A stretch of DNA of 64,000 bases from Chrysoperla carnea (GCF_905475395.1 NC_058342.1:6793501-6857500), one strand, 5' to 3'. Positions 44,986-56,200 are shown, counted from the first letter of the stretch. Translations and numbers: made by a program. The notes: generated from the sequence alone by a model not told the origin.

Positions 44986-46375
44986 TACATTTTCTGAGTA
45001 AGTTTAAGTGGTATTCTTTTGTTGTAGTTGGTGATATTTGTAGGGTAGCATTATTTTCGGTAATTTTCAATACTTTATACGGGCCATTGTTTTGCCTATT
45101 GAGTTTTCTTTGCCTTCCCTTAAAATTTATTGTTACAAAGTCTCCTACTTTCATTTTGCTCGTTTTAATTTTATTGTCATATTTGACTTTGCTTTTCTCT
45201 TTCGATTTAGTTAAATTTTCTTTCGCTCGTTGCCTGCTGAATTCTAATTTTTGTAATATGTTCTTTAAGTATTCATCATAAGTTTTGTAGCGTTGCAAAT
45301 TTAGATCTCTTGGGGTTTTTCCAAATGTAAGTAGATATGGGTATTCTCCCGTAGATACACATTGTGTCGTATTGTAAGCATAAGCACAAGTATCGACAAA
45401 TTCGTCCCAGTTATCTTTATATTCGTTAACATAACTTCTTAAATATTCTTTGATGACTTGGTTCATCTTTTCAACAGAGCCATTCGTTTGTGGATGGTAC
45501 GGTGTTGCGATTTTATGCTTTGTTTGCATTATTGCATTTATGTCTTTTAATATTTCGTTTATAAATTCTCCTCCTTGATCGGTTAAAATAACGTTAGGGT
45601 AACCAAAAGTAAAACAATATTTTAGATATTTCAGAGCGATGATTTCTCCTGATTTATTCGGAGTAGGATAGAGTTGCGTGAATTTTTTTAAATTGTCCCT
45701 TATAACCAAAATATAACGATTTTCATTCTTCGTTTCAGGAAATGGTCCTAATATATCCATTTCGATTATTTCTTTAAATGTATTCGCCGTGGAAGTGATA
45801 ACCATTGGTAGTTTTGTAGGTTGATTATTGGCTTTATTTACTTGACATTCATGACATGAGTGGATGTACTGTTCAATTTCCTTTTTCATATTTTTCCACG
45901 TATATTTTTCTCTTATCTTCATATATGTACGGTTCATTTCTGTGTGTCCTCCAGTGGAGTCGTTGTGATATTCTCTTAGTATTTGCCGTTTTAACTCAGG
46001 ATCAGTTATGACCGTTTTTAATTCTTCACAAGAATGTAAATTTATTTCTTTTAAGTTATTTGAATATGCTTCTTTTATTTGGTTATTATTTTCGTTAAGA
46101 ACACTTAATGTTTTAATTTTTAGTTCACTACATATTTGTTTTAGTATTTTTAAATCATTATTTAAATTTATATAATCGTCTTCTTCGTCGAAGTAATTTT
46201 TAAAGTAGTATATTATTATTTTCTGATGAGGATGTTTTATATTTTGCATTATTTTGAATGCTCCTCTTCTTATTTCTCCAATTTCATCAATATTTACGTG
46301 TTTTGAGAAATATGGGTAATTATCATTATATGTATTTAAATCACATGTCATTCGTATCAACAATGTGGTTTCCAA
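44966..46375 (-). pseudogene. Gypsy integrase
   Basis: A 469-codon frame. The zinc-binding H2C2 domain (REYHNDSTGGHTEMNRTY, then CHECQVNK) precedes the catalytic core: IIEMDILGPFPE (first Asp), VILTDQGGEFINE (second Asp) and PQTNGSVEKMNQVIKEYL (Glu). A basic C-terminal region (VGDFVTINFKGRQRKLNRQ) follows. The frame is uninterrupted but lies in a different frame from the upstream pol segment (46357-47097), so the polyprotein is broken near 46365. Confidence 0.88.
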
Positions 46376-47262
46376 TTCTGGCGGTATATTTTAATTCTTT
46401 CTTTCATTTGTTTATTCACTTCTTCTTTTTCTAAGTCGATGACTGCATCTTTGTGTTGGCTTTGTGTAGCTTCAATATTCTCTTCTTCGTCGCTACTATC
46501 TTCTATTTCTACTATCTCTTGATTATTTTTCAATGTCGTTTTAGACGATTTATTATCAAAATATTTATTTGGTATAGACGTATCGTTCAATATCCAAAAA
46601 TTTTCTTCAAAAAAGTAGTAAAATAATTTTAATAGCATCTTCTGCTGTTTTCCTTTAGTGATGAAATCAAAGCAAGTGATTTCTGGTACATTATATTCAT
46701 ATTTTAGAACATGTAAAGCTCTAAATAGTAGTGGTATATTTATTTCTTCTTTTCCATTTGCCACTATTAATAAATAAATCGTTTGAGTATAATTGTTTTT
46801 ATTTTGTAGGATACTTAATTCTCCCAGAGTTCCCTTTTCTCTATTACTATAATCAGTATTTTCTTCCAGGTATCTTTTCAAGCGCATATTGTGATTGTTA
46901 TTTGTAATAAATAGTAAATATTTTACTTTAGAGATGTCTTGTTTTTCCCATTTGATTCTAGTAGGTATCAATTTTACCATTTTATTGAAATTTTCCAAAT
47001 TTTCTTTTTCCGTAGTTATTGATAAAATCCTACTTAGGTAATCAGCATTAGTGTTTAATCTTCTTTCTTTATATTTGATTTCATACTGGTATTCCAATAA
47101 TTTTAATCTCCATCTTATTAATCTACTGCTCGGATCCTTTACGTTGTGTAGCCATATTAAAGGGCGATGATCCGTAAGAATTAAAAATTTTTTTCCATAT
47201 AAAAATTGATGGAAGTGTTTAATTGTTTTAATGATTGCTAAACATTCCTTTTCTGTAGTAGT
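46357..47262 (-). pseudogene. Gypsy pol, RNase H end and linker to integrase
   Basis: Downstream of an in-frame stop at 47263-47265 the same frame continues with ECLAIIKTIKHFHQFLYGKK, LTDHRPLIW and RWRLKLLEYQ, the second half of Gypsy RNase H, then NADYLSRIL. From 47097 a 246-codon open frame links to the integrase and ends in an acidic stretch (IEDSSDEEENIEATQ). A frameshift near 46365 separates it from the integrase. Confidence 0.75.
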
Positions 47263-47770
47263 TTAATTTCGTTCAGCTGCGATGAGGGTTTGGGAATAAA
47301 ATGCAATAGGATGATCTTTTCCGTCTATTTCTTGAGACAATACTCCTCCTATAGCTTCATTTGATGCATCCGTTGTGATTCTAAATTCTTTGGTTAAGTC
47401 TGGATGTATTAGTATTGGACTCGTAGTTAATTCTGCTTTAACTTTTTCGAAAGCTTCTTGGCATTTTGGTGTCCATTCAAATTTCTTTTCCTTCATTAAT
47501 AATGTTGTTAATGGTTTTGTAATTTATATCATAATTTTTAATGAACTTTTGATAATATCCAGCTAGTCCAAGAAATTGTCGTACTTGCTTCATGTTGTTG
47601 GGTACAGGCGCATTTTGTATAGCTTCGATTTTCTTATTGTTTGGTAGATTTCCTTTTGTTGTGACTGTATGTCCAAGGTATTCTATGTTATCTTTCAAAA
47701 ATTCGCATTTATCCAATTGTATTTTTAATCCATTTTGTTTTATGATTTTAAATATTTTATCGATATTATT
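47263..47770 (-). pseudogene. Gypsy RT end and RNase H start, after the nested insertion
   Basis: From 47770 the RT continues after the composite insertion: LDKCEFLKDNIEYLGHTV and MKQVRQFLGLAGYYQKFI (thumb/connection). A frameshift near 47520 leads into a frame with FEWTPKCQEAFEKVKAELT and RITTDASNEAIGGVLSQ, the RNase H start with its first Asp. A stop at 47263-47265 interrupts it. Confidence 0.85.
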
Positions 47771-47808
47771 TAAATGTTCTTAGTTAAAGTGAATTGAAAA
47801 AAAATACA

Positions 47809-47877
47809 CTCGAACCAGGACTCGAACCCGGACCTCTTGGATTCATGTCAAGTGCCCTACCAATTAGGCTATTCGAG
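47809..47877 (-). other. tRNA-like cloverleaf, left arm of the composite unit
   Basis: On the minus strand 69 nt fold as a tRNA: a 7-bp acceptor (CTCGAAT with GTTCGAG), D arm (GCCT...AGGGC), anticodon arm (CTTGA/CCAAG with one mismatch) and T arm with CCGGG-TTCGAGT-CCTGG including a B box. The anticodon loop CATGAAT lacks the usual T33, so this is more likely a tRNA-derived repeat (SINE-like) than a working tRNA gene. The 3' half is repeated in sense at 50374-50421. Confidence 0.65.
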
Positions 47878-47878
47878 T

Positions 47879-49891
47879 TCCAAACACATTGTCACTTCCT
47901 ATAAATCAACCGATTGGGCAGAGTTTAGAAAAAAATTAAATTCAACAATAAAAATCAATAATAAAATAAACAATGCCCAAGAAGTTGATCAGGAAATAGA
48001 TAACTTCACAAAAGGGGTGCAACAAGTCCAAAAAGCTCACAGCCGACGGGTCGTGATAGTTGATAACAGGTATCTCCCTGATGACAACACAAAAAACTTA
48101 ATCAAATATAAAAATGCGATGAGGAAACTGTACCAAAAAAGATTTATACCAGGCCTCAAAGCAGATATAAACAAAATCACGAAAATGATCAGGAGGAACA
48201 TTAAAAACAAGATCAATGAACAGTGGGAAAAAACACTAACGGACTTACGACCCGGTGACAGAACAATGTGGCGAATAACGAAGACGTTTAAAAAACCGAG
48301 ACAACAAATCCCCACAATCACCACGAACGATAATAATTACATGACGGACAAAGACAAAGCTGACATAATAAGTGAAACTTTAGAGGAGATCCAGACTAAC
48401 GAACAGACTACTCCACTAGAAGAGGACATAAAACGAAGAATACATGAATTCTTTCATACCACACAAACACCACAAAACAACACCAAAATAAAGCTCACAA
48501 CCCCCCAAGAAATTAAAAACATAATTAAAACCCTCCCAAATAACAAAGCCCCAGGACAAGACGGGATAGACACCAAAATAATCAAAAACTTTACCACCAA
48601 AGCTATAGTACAACTTCAGTACATAATAAATGCAATCCTGAGGATAGGATACTTCCCTGAGTCCTGGAGAACGGCAATAGTGATCCCAGTACCGAAACCT
48701 AACAAGGATCATAGTAATCCCAAAAATTACAGACCAATAAGCCTCCTGAGCACGCTGTCCAAGATAGCGGAAAAAGTCATTTTGGAAAGAATAAACAAGA
48801 TAAGTCAGTCCAAAAATATAATAATACACGAACAATTCGGATTCAGAAGTGGTCATGGCACTTGCATGCAAGTTGCCAGAATAGCAAGTGACATAATACA
48901 AAATTTTAACAAAAGTAACGTCACGGCCATGGCCCTTCTGGATATTGAGAAAGCCTTTGACACGGTATATATTGATGGACTGATTTACAAACTAATAAAT
49001 TATGACTTCCCAAGATGGCTAATAGCACTACTGGACAGTTACCTCAGAGGAAGGGGATTCTATGTAAAAATAAACAACAGCACATCGGAACTCCGACACC
49101 CAAAAGCAGGTGTGCCACAAGGATCGGTACTTGGGCCCATATTGTTCACCTACTTTATTAATGATATCCCAAAATTTGCCAAAACAAAAACTGCGATATA
49201 CGCGGATGACACTGCCGTGTACGCCCACTCCTTTAGTGCTCAGGTGGCAACAAAACAACTACAAATACACCTGGATATGATACTAAAGTTTGCCAGGGAA
49301 TGGAAAATCAAAATAAATAACAGCAAAACTGAACATATAATTTTTAGCAAAAAATTTACAAATGTCAAAATCTACGATCCACTTAAGGTAGACGGCGTAG
49401 CCATAGTCCCTGCCAAGCACAAAGTAAAGTACCTAGGTGTGTACCTTGATAGGACATTATCGTTTGTCCCACATATCAACCACCTGATCAGTAGGGGAAA
49501 TGGGTGTATACGACAACTATACCCACTCCTGAACAAATACAGCAAACTCAGCACCAAAAATAAAAAAATGTTATACACTGCAATAATAAGACCAACTATA
49601 ACCTACGGAGCCCCTGTGTGGAACAGCGTTTCAGACACGACATATCTAAGACTGCAACGTATACAGAACAAATGCCTCCGACTTACACTAAACAAAGATA
49701 GATACGCTAGAATACAAGACATACATAGAGAGACAGACATACCGACAATCAAAGACTATACCAAACATGTAACGCATTCTTTCTACACTAAGTTGATTAA
49801 AAACAGCTACTTAACCAAAAATATGGTGAAGTCAAACTCACTAACCAAAAAACACAAACAAATATATACAAAATATTTAAATAATGTATAA
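47879..49891 (+). CDS. Jockey-like non-LTR ORF2, RT portion, 5'-truncated
   Basis: The open frame reaches back to 47837, but its first residues are antisense tRNA. Element coding begins near 47879 with a segment before the RT (STDWAEFRKKLNSTIKIN). RT blocks: NNKAPGQDGIDTKIIKNF, NYRPISLLSTLSKIAEKVI, QFGFRSGHGTCMQVARIA, LDIEKAFDTVYIDGLIYK, AGVPQGSVLGPILFTYF and IYADDTAVYAHS. The QGSVLGP and YADD blocks are of jockey-clade type. About 650 codons are uninterrupted to the stop at 49891. The endonuclease is absent and no ATG begins it, so expression is doubtful. Confidence 0.92.
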   Translation, partial: SKHIVTSYKSTDWAEFRKKLNSTIKINNKINNAQEVDQEIDNFTKGVQQVQKAHSRRVVIVDNRYLPDDNTKNLIKYKNAMRKLYQKRFIPGLKADINKITKMIRRNIKNKINEQWEKTLTDLRPGDRTMWRITKTFKKPRQQIPTITTNDNNYMTDKDKADIISETLEEIQTNEQTTPLEEDIKRRIHEFFHTTQTPQNNTKIKLTTPQEIKNIIKTLPNNKAPGQDGIDTKIIKNFTTKAIVQLQYIINAILRIGYFPESWRTAIVIPVPKPNKDHSNPKNYRPISLLSTLSKIAEKVILERINKISQSKNIIIHEQFGFRSGHGTCMQVARIASDIIQNFNKSNVTAMALLDIEKAFDTVYIDGLIYKLINYDFPRWLIALLDSYLRGRGFYVKINNSTSELRHPKAGVPQGSVLGPILFTYFINDIPKFAKTKTAIYADDTAVYAHSFSAQVATKQLQIHLDMILKFAREWKIKINNSKTEHIIFSKKFTNVKIYDPLKVDGVAIVPAKHKVKYLGVYLDRTLSFVPHINHLISRGNGCIRQLYPLLNKYSKLSTKNKKMLYTAIIRPTITYGAPVWNSVSDTTYLRLQRIQNKCLRLTLNKDRYARIQDIHRETDIPTIKDYTKHVTHSFYTKLIKNSYLTKNMVKSNSLTKKHKQIYTKYLNNV

Positions 49892-49940
49892 CAAAATATT
49901 TTACAGTAAATAATAAAGATAAAATACCCATTCCTTACAA

Positions 49941-50045
49941 GAGCCTGTGGCGTCGTGCCAGCGTTCCCGACTGGCACTCCGAAAGCAGGCGTTCAAGTCC
50001 CACGCAAGGCATTAAATTTTTTCTTTTTTTCTTTTCTTTTTAAAT
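49941..50045 (+). other. tRNA-like block with T-run terminator in the composite unit
   Basis: A tggcgtcgtgcc A-box-like word, a tgccag/ctggca hairpin, and a B-box-like cgttcaagtccc occur in tRNA order, followed by cacgcaaggca and runs of T like an RNA polymerase III terminator. It may be a tRNA-derived SINE inserted in, or part of, the element's 3' region. Confidence 0.5.
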
Positions 50046-50373
50046 CTAATTTTACATGCAAAAACACATAGGCAATGGGCAATATAAGTTTGCCACAGCT
50101 ATTGCCTAAAACATAAAACAGGTTTTTAAAAATTTTCCTGTAAAGAGCATATCAACAAAAATTAACTTAACATATACCTGCTCAAACAAATAAATTAAAT
50201 ATCATAAGCATAATTGCGACACAGCAATCTGCATGAAAGAAAAATAAGTTAGGATGAAAGCCTTTTAAGGCTAATAACCTATAATAGTAAATAAAAGTTT
50301 TGTAATATATGTTATGTATGTAATGTATTGTATTTTTAAATGTTGATTAATAAACTGTTTTTGAATTTGAATT

Positions 50374-50451
50374 TTGACATGAATCCAAGAGGTCCGGGTT
50401 CGAGTCCTGGTTCGAGTGTATTTTTTTCAATTCGCTTTAACTAAGATTACT
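50374..50451 (+). repeat. Right arm of the composite unit, half tRNA-like
   Basis: Starts ttgacatgaatccaagaggt within the anticodon arm, runs through the T arm and the 3' acceptor, then gtattttttt and ttaactaaga. It is the inverted partner of 47781-47847. Confidence 0.85.
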
Positions 50452-50576
50452 AGGCAAGATATTTGTCAATTTAGTTTACGAATGTGTAACATATTATATA
50501 TCAAAATTAGTCGAAAAGACCATGATGTAAATATTGTGTGCATGATTAAATGTAAACAACAATAATAAGTAATAAT

Positions 50577-51190
50577 AAATGTTCTTCTTTCGTTTTTCCA
50601 AAGATTATTATGTCATCCAAATAAACTAGGCATGTTTTACCTATTTCTTGTTTTAATATTTTATTCATCATTGTTTGGAATGTTGCTGGCGCGTTTATCA
50701 AACCGAAAGGCATTCGTACAAATTCGTAGTGTTCTCCATTAACAGAGAATGCTGTTTTATGAATGTCACTTTCTTTAATTGGAATTTGATGATATCCACT
50801 AGCCAAATCGATGGTTGTGAAGTATGAGTTTCCATTTAATTTTCCCAGTATTTCGTTTATATTAGGCATGGGATAATTATTGGGAATGGTTTTTTCATTC
50901 AATTTTCTATAATCAATAACCATTCTCCATTTCTTTTTTCCACTTGCATATTCTTTCTTTGGTACAATCCAAACTGGACAATTGTATGGGCTTTCGCTTT
51001 CCCTAATAATATTCATTTCCAGTAATTCTTTAATTTGCCTGTCCGCTTCTTGTCGGCGGACTTCTGGTAATGGATATATTTTGTTTTTAATGGGTTGATC
51101 ATCTGTTGTATCGATTTTGTGTTGAAATCCAATTGCTTGACCTGGTTCGTCATTACTTAATTTGGGTAACTCTTTATATTTTATTAATAA
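50577..51190 (-). pseudogene. Gypsy reverse transcriptase, first part
   Basis: After the in-frame stop at 51191-51193 the same frame continues into the RT: SPYNCPVWIVPKK, KKKWRMVIDYRKLNEKTI, YFTTIDLASGYHQIPI (first catalytic Asp), FVRMPFGLINAPATFQ and CLVYLDDIIIFGKT (YLDD motif). It ends at the composite insertion (50576). Confidence 0.9.
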
Positions 51191-51715
51191 TTAAAAAATT
51201 TCTTGTTTTACTTCTTCATTTAAGTGTTCCAATCTAACACTTTTATAGAATTCATTTACCCGATTTGTCGGTGTAAAATAAATGTGAGGTTCCATTTCGT
51301 CCATACATAATTTATAACAGGCATTATTGTTTAATATTAATAATTTTTGATAATAGTCGATCACGGCATTATTTTGTCGTAGAAAATCATTTCCAATAAT
51401 TCCATCATAATCAAGATTCGCATCCTCAGCAGTTATTATATATGGAGTATACGTTAAACCATTTAATAATATTAACGCTTTTTCAATAGTAAATGTTCTG
51501 CTGTTTGAAGGTAGTGCTCCTAACTTAATATGATGTAGTGTTCGGTAATCCCGTGCACATTGGTTGTGTAGAGTTTCGTGTTTAATTATTGAAATTGATG
51601 CTCCCGTGTCCACTAATAATTTAAAATTGCCTTTGATAGAATCCGTGTTTGGGGTTTCTATCCAAATGGTTCCTCTTTTGTGATTGTGGTATATAGATTC
51701 GATTGGATTTAGTTG
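51191..51715 (-). pseudogene. Gypsy aspartic protease
   Basis: The retropepsin motif LVDTGASISIIK is present, followed by YDGIIGNDFLRQN (flap/IGxD region). The frame begins overlapping the gag end near 51715 without its own ATG, consistent with readthrough or frameshift expression, and is terminated prematurely by a stop at 51191 before the RT. Confidence 0.8.
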
Positions 51716-51893
51716 ATGTCTACAATTCGGGGTTGGCTGACGGACATCTCGACAGTTCCCTGGTTCAAGTTTAAATTATCCATATCTTCAATGACAGTAT
51801 TAATGGCTGCTCGATTTCTGTATTTTTCATTGTTTAATTTTTTGAAACAATTGTCAATTGTATGACTCATTTTTTTACAATACAAACAAGTCT
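51709..51893 (-). pseudogene. Gypsy gag C-terminal end
   Basis: This piece, cut from the rest of gag by element D, encodes TCLYCKKMSHTIDNC, the CCHC-type knuckle, and ends at a TAA (51709-51711). Its junction with 56667 is the 14-bp duplication around element D. Confidence 0.8.
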
Positions 51894-52206
51894 ATTACAC
51901 CAACGAGTGAACATCAAAAAATTAAAATATATATGTGTCAACATCGTTCAAAATTAACCTCTTAAATTAAAATTAGAATTTTCTGTTTTTCTTGTGTTAA
52001 AAGTGATTATATTTTTAAACAAAGTTTTTGTGAATATAAGTGAGAAGTGACGATCTATGAAATATTTGATATTATAATATTATTGAAATAATTGTGATTC
52101 ATACTCTTTTTCTATAATTCTACTAGTTCTTTAAAAAAACTGACGAAAGACAAACAATATTCTGGAACAGAATATTAATTATAATTTGTAAACAATTGTA
52201 ACATTA

Positions 52207-52287
52207 CCGATAGCGCAATCAGTTAAGTGATACAGTTAAGTGTGTTATACATTACAACTGAAGGCGGTTCGAATCCCACTTGTGTCG
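52207..52287 (+). other. tRNA-like block in the 5' UTR of element D
   Basis: A tagcgcaatcagttaagtg A-box-like segment, a duplicated cagttaagtg, and a B-box-like ggcggttcgaatccc lie in tRNA order. Outer bases cgata and tgtcg can pair as a short acceptor stem. It could provide an internal RNA polymerase III-type promoter or be a fused tRNA-derived SINE head. Not a standard tRNA. Confidence 0.5.
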
Positions 52288-52353
52288 TTTTATTTATTAC
52301 AATTTTTATTTGCTTTATTTTTGTTATTATCTCAATTGACATCTGTTATAAAC

Positions 52354-53211
52354 ATGTCGAATGAAGAGATTCTTGATGCTATTTTAAGTTTGAAAACTGA
52401 AATCGGGAATATTAAAGCAGATATTGCAAATGTTAACAATAATCTCAATCAACAGTTCAAGGAGTTAAAGCTTAAGAATATACAGTTGGATGAAAGACTT
52501 AGTAATATAGAAAATCGTGCTGAACATTTGGAAAAACTTTTTAAACGCAGAAATATTATTATTTATGGAATCCAAAATATTAGTGCAAACGCAGAAGAAT
52601 TAGATGAACTTATATTAAATTTTATGAAAACAAACCTAAAAATCGAATTTAATTACAGTGATATTGATTTCACCAGTAGAATACGGAGTATTAAAAATAA
52701 TGGACCGATAATTGTGGGTTTAACATCATGGAGAATGAAACGTCAGATTTTCAATAATAAGAAAAATTTGAAAGGGTCTAGCATTTACATATCTGATGAC
52801 CTTACTTTCAAAGAAAGACAAAAAGAAAAGAAGCTTCTCCCACAGATGATGAATTTTCGAAAAAATGGAAAACATGCTGTTATTAAAAAAGGACAACTGT
52901 ATGTGGAAGGGAAAGTATTAGATAATGAAACGCTTAATCCAACTGGAGTAATACCTGAAGCAGACATAAACAATAAAAAAAGATATTTGGAAGCTGAAGA
53001 AGACTCGGCAGCGGACCATAGAGTGAATACTTCCGTGAGCAAAAAATTACAACTATCGGCCAATAAAGAATCAAGCAAAACGAAACAACAGAACAACATA
53101 AGCCTAAAGTCATCGACCTTGGACCATTTTGTTCGGCCTAGATTAAATTCTATTGAAACTTCATCTCCGTCGACATCTGCAAACATGGGAATCAAACCCC
53201 AAAACAACTGA
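52354..53211 (+). CDS. Element D ORF1: coiled-coil RNA-binding protein
   Basis: 285 residues from ATG MSNEEILDAILSLKTEIGNI. The frame extends 38 codons upstream without a plausible start, and that extension covers the tRNA-like block. Residues 1-65 have heptad spacing for a trimeric coiled coil. RNIIIYGIQNISANAEELDE begins an RRM-like domain as in L1-type ORF1 proteins, continuing to SSIYISDDLTFKERQKEKKL. The basic, Ser-rich tail is probably disordered. ORF1 proteins bind element RNA as chaperones; here that is inferred from architecture. Confidence 0.82.
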   Translation: MSNEEILDAILSLKTEIGNIKADIANVNNNLNQQFKELKLKNIQLDERLSNIENRAEHLEKLFKRRNIIIYGIQNISANAEELDELILNFMKTNLKIEFNYSDIDFTSRIRSIKNNGPIIVGLTSWRMKRQIFNNKKNLKGSSIYISDDLTFKERQKEKKLLPQMMNFRKNGKHAVIKKGQLYVEGKVLDNETLNPTGVIPEADINNKKRYLEAEEDSAADHRVNTSVSKKLQLSANKESSKTKQQNNISLKSSTLDHFVRPRLNSIETSSPSTSANMGIKPQNN

Positions 53212-53264
53212 ACGCAGAAAGGGAGGTTAAAAAAGATAAATTAGGCGACACTGGCAATGGAAAA

Positions 53265-56200
53265 ATGGATAAGAATAATGGATACGGATCTTATAATAAT
53301 GTAAATGGGAATGGTACATATGCTCATAATTTAAACATCGTGTTTTGGAATATTGAAGGAATAAAGAAGAAATTTTCGAGGAATAGTATGATAGAATATT
53401 TAAATAATTTTGATATAGTAGGCTTAGTAGAGACATGGAGTGATTTAGGAGAAATACCCCGCTTGAATGGGTATAAATGTATATGTAAAGGTGGTAAACG
53501 AGATACAGATAAAGGAAGATTTCCTGGGGGCTTGGCTGTCTTCTATCGGAGTAGTATGTCTGAAATGATAATTGAAATCGAGAGCGGAATGAAAGAAGTT
53601 ATATGGTTGTTAGTGATGTGTAGAGCGAAACAAATATTGATGGGTGTGGTTTATTTGCAGCCAGAAAATTCGAAATATACGAATAATAAGTTTTTTGTAA
53701 TGTTAAATGACGAAATAAATGCCATAATGCAGAAATATCCAGATGCTTCAATCATTTTGGGCGGGGACATGAATGCGAGAATTGGAATAGAAATCGATCA
53801 CGTAGATATAGAGTATGATGTATTAGAGCCTAGGCAAAGCATGGACAAATGCGTGAATGGTTATGGTAAAAAGTTTTTGAGTATGATTAGACAGAATAAT
53901 TTGGTGATTTTGAATGGAAGGGCTTTGAGCGACAGTAGTGGTGAGTGGACGTATGTATCGAAACAAGGGAAGAGTGTGATTGATTACGTGTGTGTTACGA
54001 AAGACTTGTGGAATGGGTATACTGACATGATGGTAGGGGAATTGGTTGAGTCTTTTCATTTTCCATTAGAAGTAAAGACTGATATTAATAATATAGCGGG
54101 CGAAGAAAACTTATGTTGCAATGAGGAATTAGTGAGATATAAGGGGGATCCCAATAAAGAAACATGTATCCTCCAACGAGTCAATAGCGAGGAATCTCGT
54201 TTGTTTTCAATCGGAGTCAATGAAGCTGTTAAAATTTTACAAGACTGGATAGGCTATTTAAGTAGAGATTTAGAAGCTAAAAGTCATTGTAAGATTACAT
54301 GCACCAAAAAGTACGATTGGTATGACTCCGACTGTAAGCAACAAAGAAAAGAATTGAAAAATAAACTAAGGAAAATGAGAAGACAAAAGACTGATTTGTC
54401 ATTAAAGCTATATCTGGAGTGTAAGGAATCTTTTGAATGTATGTGCGAGCGAAAGAAAAAAATCTATGAATTAGAATATGTGCAAAGGGTGAATGAAGCT
54501 GCCAATAACAACGATTCCAAGCTACTATGGAAGATATTAGCCCGGCGAGGTAAAAGCTCTGTGAAAGATGAGGTCAAATGGGATGAATGGGTTAGGCATT
54601 ATAGCAATTTGTATGGCGTGAGTGTAGAATGTGAGGAGACATTAAGAGAAGAAGTGTCGACAACGGATGATCTCAACCTTTCCCTGGAAAGCACGGATAT
54701 AGATCAGGCAATTATCATGGCAAAGAACAACAAGGCACCAGGCAAAGATGGGATATTAATTGAAATTATTAAAACCATACATAAACACTGCCCAAATTTT
54801 GGATTACTATTGTGCAAATTGATGAATGTCATGATAGTTAACAGATTTTATCCAAATGCCTGGAGTACGGGAATAATTACAAAAATATATAAAGGGAAGG
54901 GAAGTACTTATGATCCTCAGAATTACAGAGGTTTGACACTTATGCCTTGCTTGAGTAAGATATATACAAAAGTTTTATCCGATCGTTTACGGCAATGGCT
55001 AAATGATAATAGAGTCATTAATTATGCCCAAGCCGGATTTCGCACTGGCTATGAAGTAATGGATAATGTTTTGGTGTTGAAAACAATCATAGACAAATCA
55101 TTAGCCGTGAAAAGAACCAAAACTTATCTATGTTTCATAGACTTTGAGAAGGCATTCGATAAAGTAAATAGACATCTTTTATGGAATAAACTTATAAATA
55201 TCGGATTGCCAATGCATATGATTGAAATACTTAAATCTATATATATGTCCACTGCGTGTTGCATTCGATCGGATAACGGATATGTAAGCCCAGACTTTAA
55301 AACTTTTCAAGGTCTTAGGCAAGGCTGTCACTTATCGGAACTTCTTTTCTTGGTATATATAAACGATATGTATGAATGGATGGAAGGAATAAACACCACA
55401 TCACCATGTATTAATGGTAAAGAAATAAAAATATTATTTTACGCAGATGATGTGGTGTTAATTTCAAAAACAGTTGGAGGTATGCGGAGGTTTTTAAAAG
55501 GTTTGGAGGAGTATTGTGAAAGATGGATGTTGAGTGTGAATGTAAAGAAAACAAAAATGATGATAGTGACGAATGGACGAAAAAATAGCATGAATGAAGT
55601 ATGGAAGTATAAAGAAGTGATTGCAGAGAATGTTAGTTGTTTTGAATATTTGGGTGTAGTGATGTGTAGTAATGGAAAATGGAAAGAGCATGTGGAACGT
55701 ATGACAGATAAGGCAATGAAAGTTTTAATGAGCATTAGGAGGTATGTGTACAGGTATGAAAATTTCCCTATAAACGTGATTTTGAAAATGTGTAATGCTT
55801 TAATAATTCCAATTTTAACATATGGAAGCGAGCTATGGGTTGGAAATAGTAATAACTATAAAGAGCATATTAGAACTGTAAACACATTAATGCATAATTT
55901 TCTTAAAGAACTGTTGGGTGTAGCAAAATCTATTCCCAATTCAGCAGTTAATATTGAAATGGGCACTAGAAGTGTGGAGTATTACTGCATGTCCAAGGCC
56001 TTGAATTATCGCAATAGAGTGTATAATAGTAACAAAGAGCTGCAAATAATCTGTTTGAATGAGGGTACGTTGGATAGAATAAGAGATCTTATGAACGAAA
56101 GAGGATTGAATGAATTGGATGAGGGCTGTGTGAGATCAAAGATCAAGAGAGAAATTGAAGAGTTAGCGATACTTGAAAGTTTGAATGATATGAGAATGAA

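Larger units (their letters stand above)
47781..50575 (+). mobile_element. Composite retroelement with inverted tRNA-like arms
   Basis: Bounded by taaatgttct at 47771-47780 and 50576-50585, a 10-bp duplication of Gypsy pol sequence. The left arm 47781-47847 is the reverse complement of about 50374-50451, differing by one base and one T in a run. Between the arms are a 5'-truncated non-LTR RT gene, a tRNA-like block with a T-run after it, and a 3' UTR. Beyond the right arm 124 bases end in an AATA-rich tail next to the duplication. The whole unit appears to have inserted as one piece. Confidence 0.8.

Noticed and set aside
47809..47877. Genuine tRNA gene
   Set aside because: The cloverleaf is good but the anticodon loop lacks T33, and the sequence is part of an inverted-arm repeat, so it is called tRNA-like.
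47837..47878. Start of the composite RT protein at 47837
   Set aside because: The codon is TTG and the following residues are antisense tRNA-like sequence; element coding begins after it.
48037..49578. Minus-strand frames across the composite RT
   Set aside because: Antisense shadows of the plus-strand RT; the composition is the reverse of a Lys/Asn-rich protein.
52240..52353. Start of element D ORF1 at 52240
   Set aside because: The extension covers the tRNA-like block and is hydrophobic with no ORF1 likeness; MSNEEILDA at 52354 starts the coiled coil.
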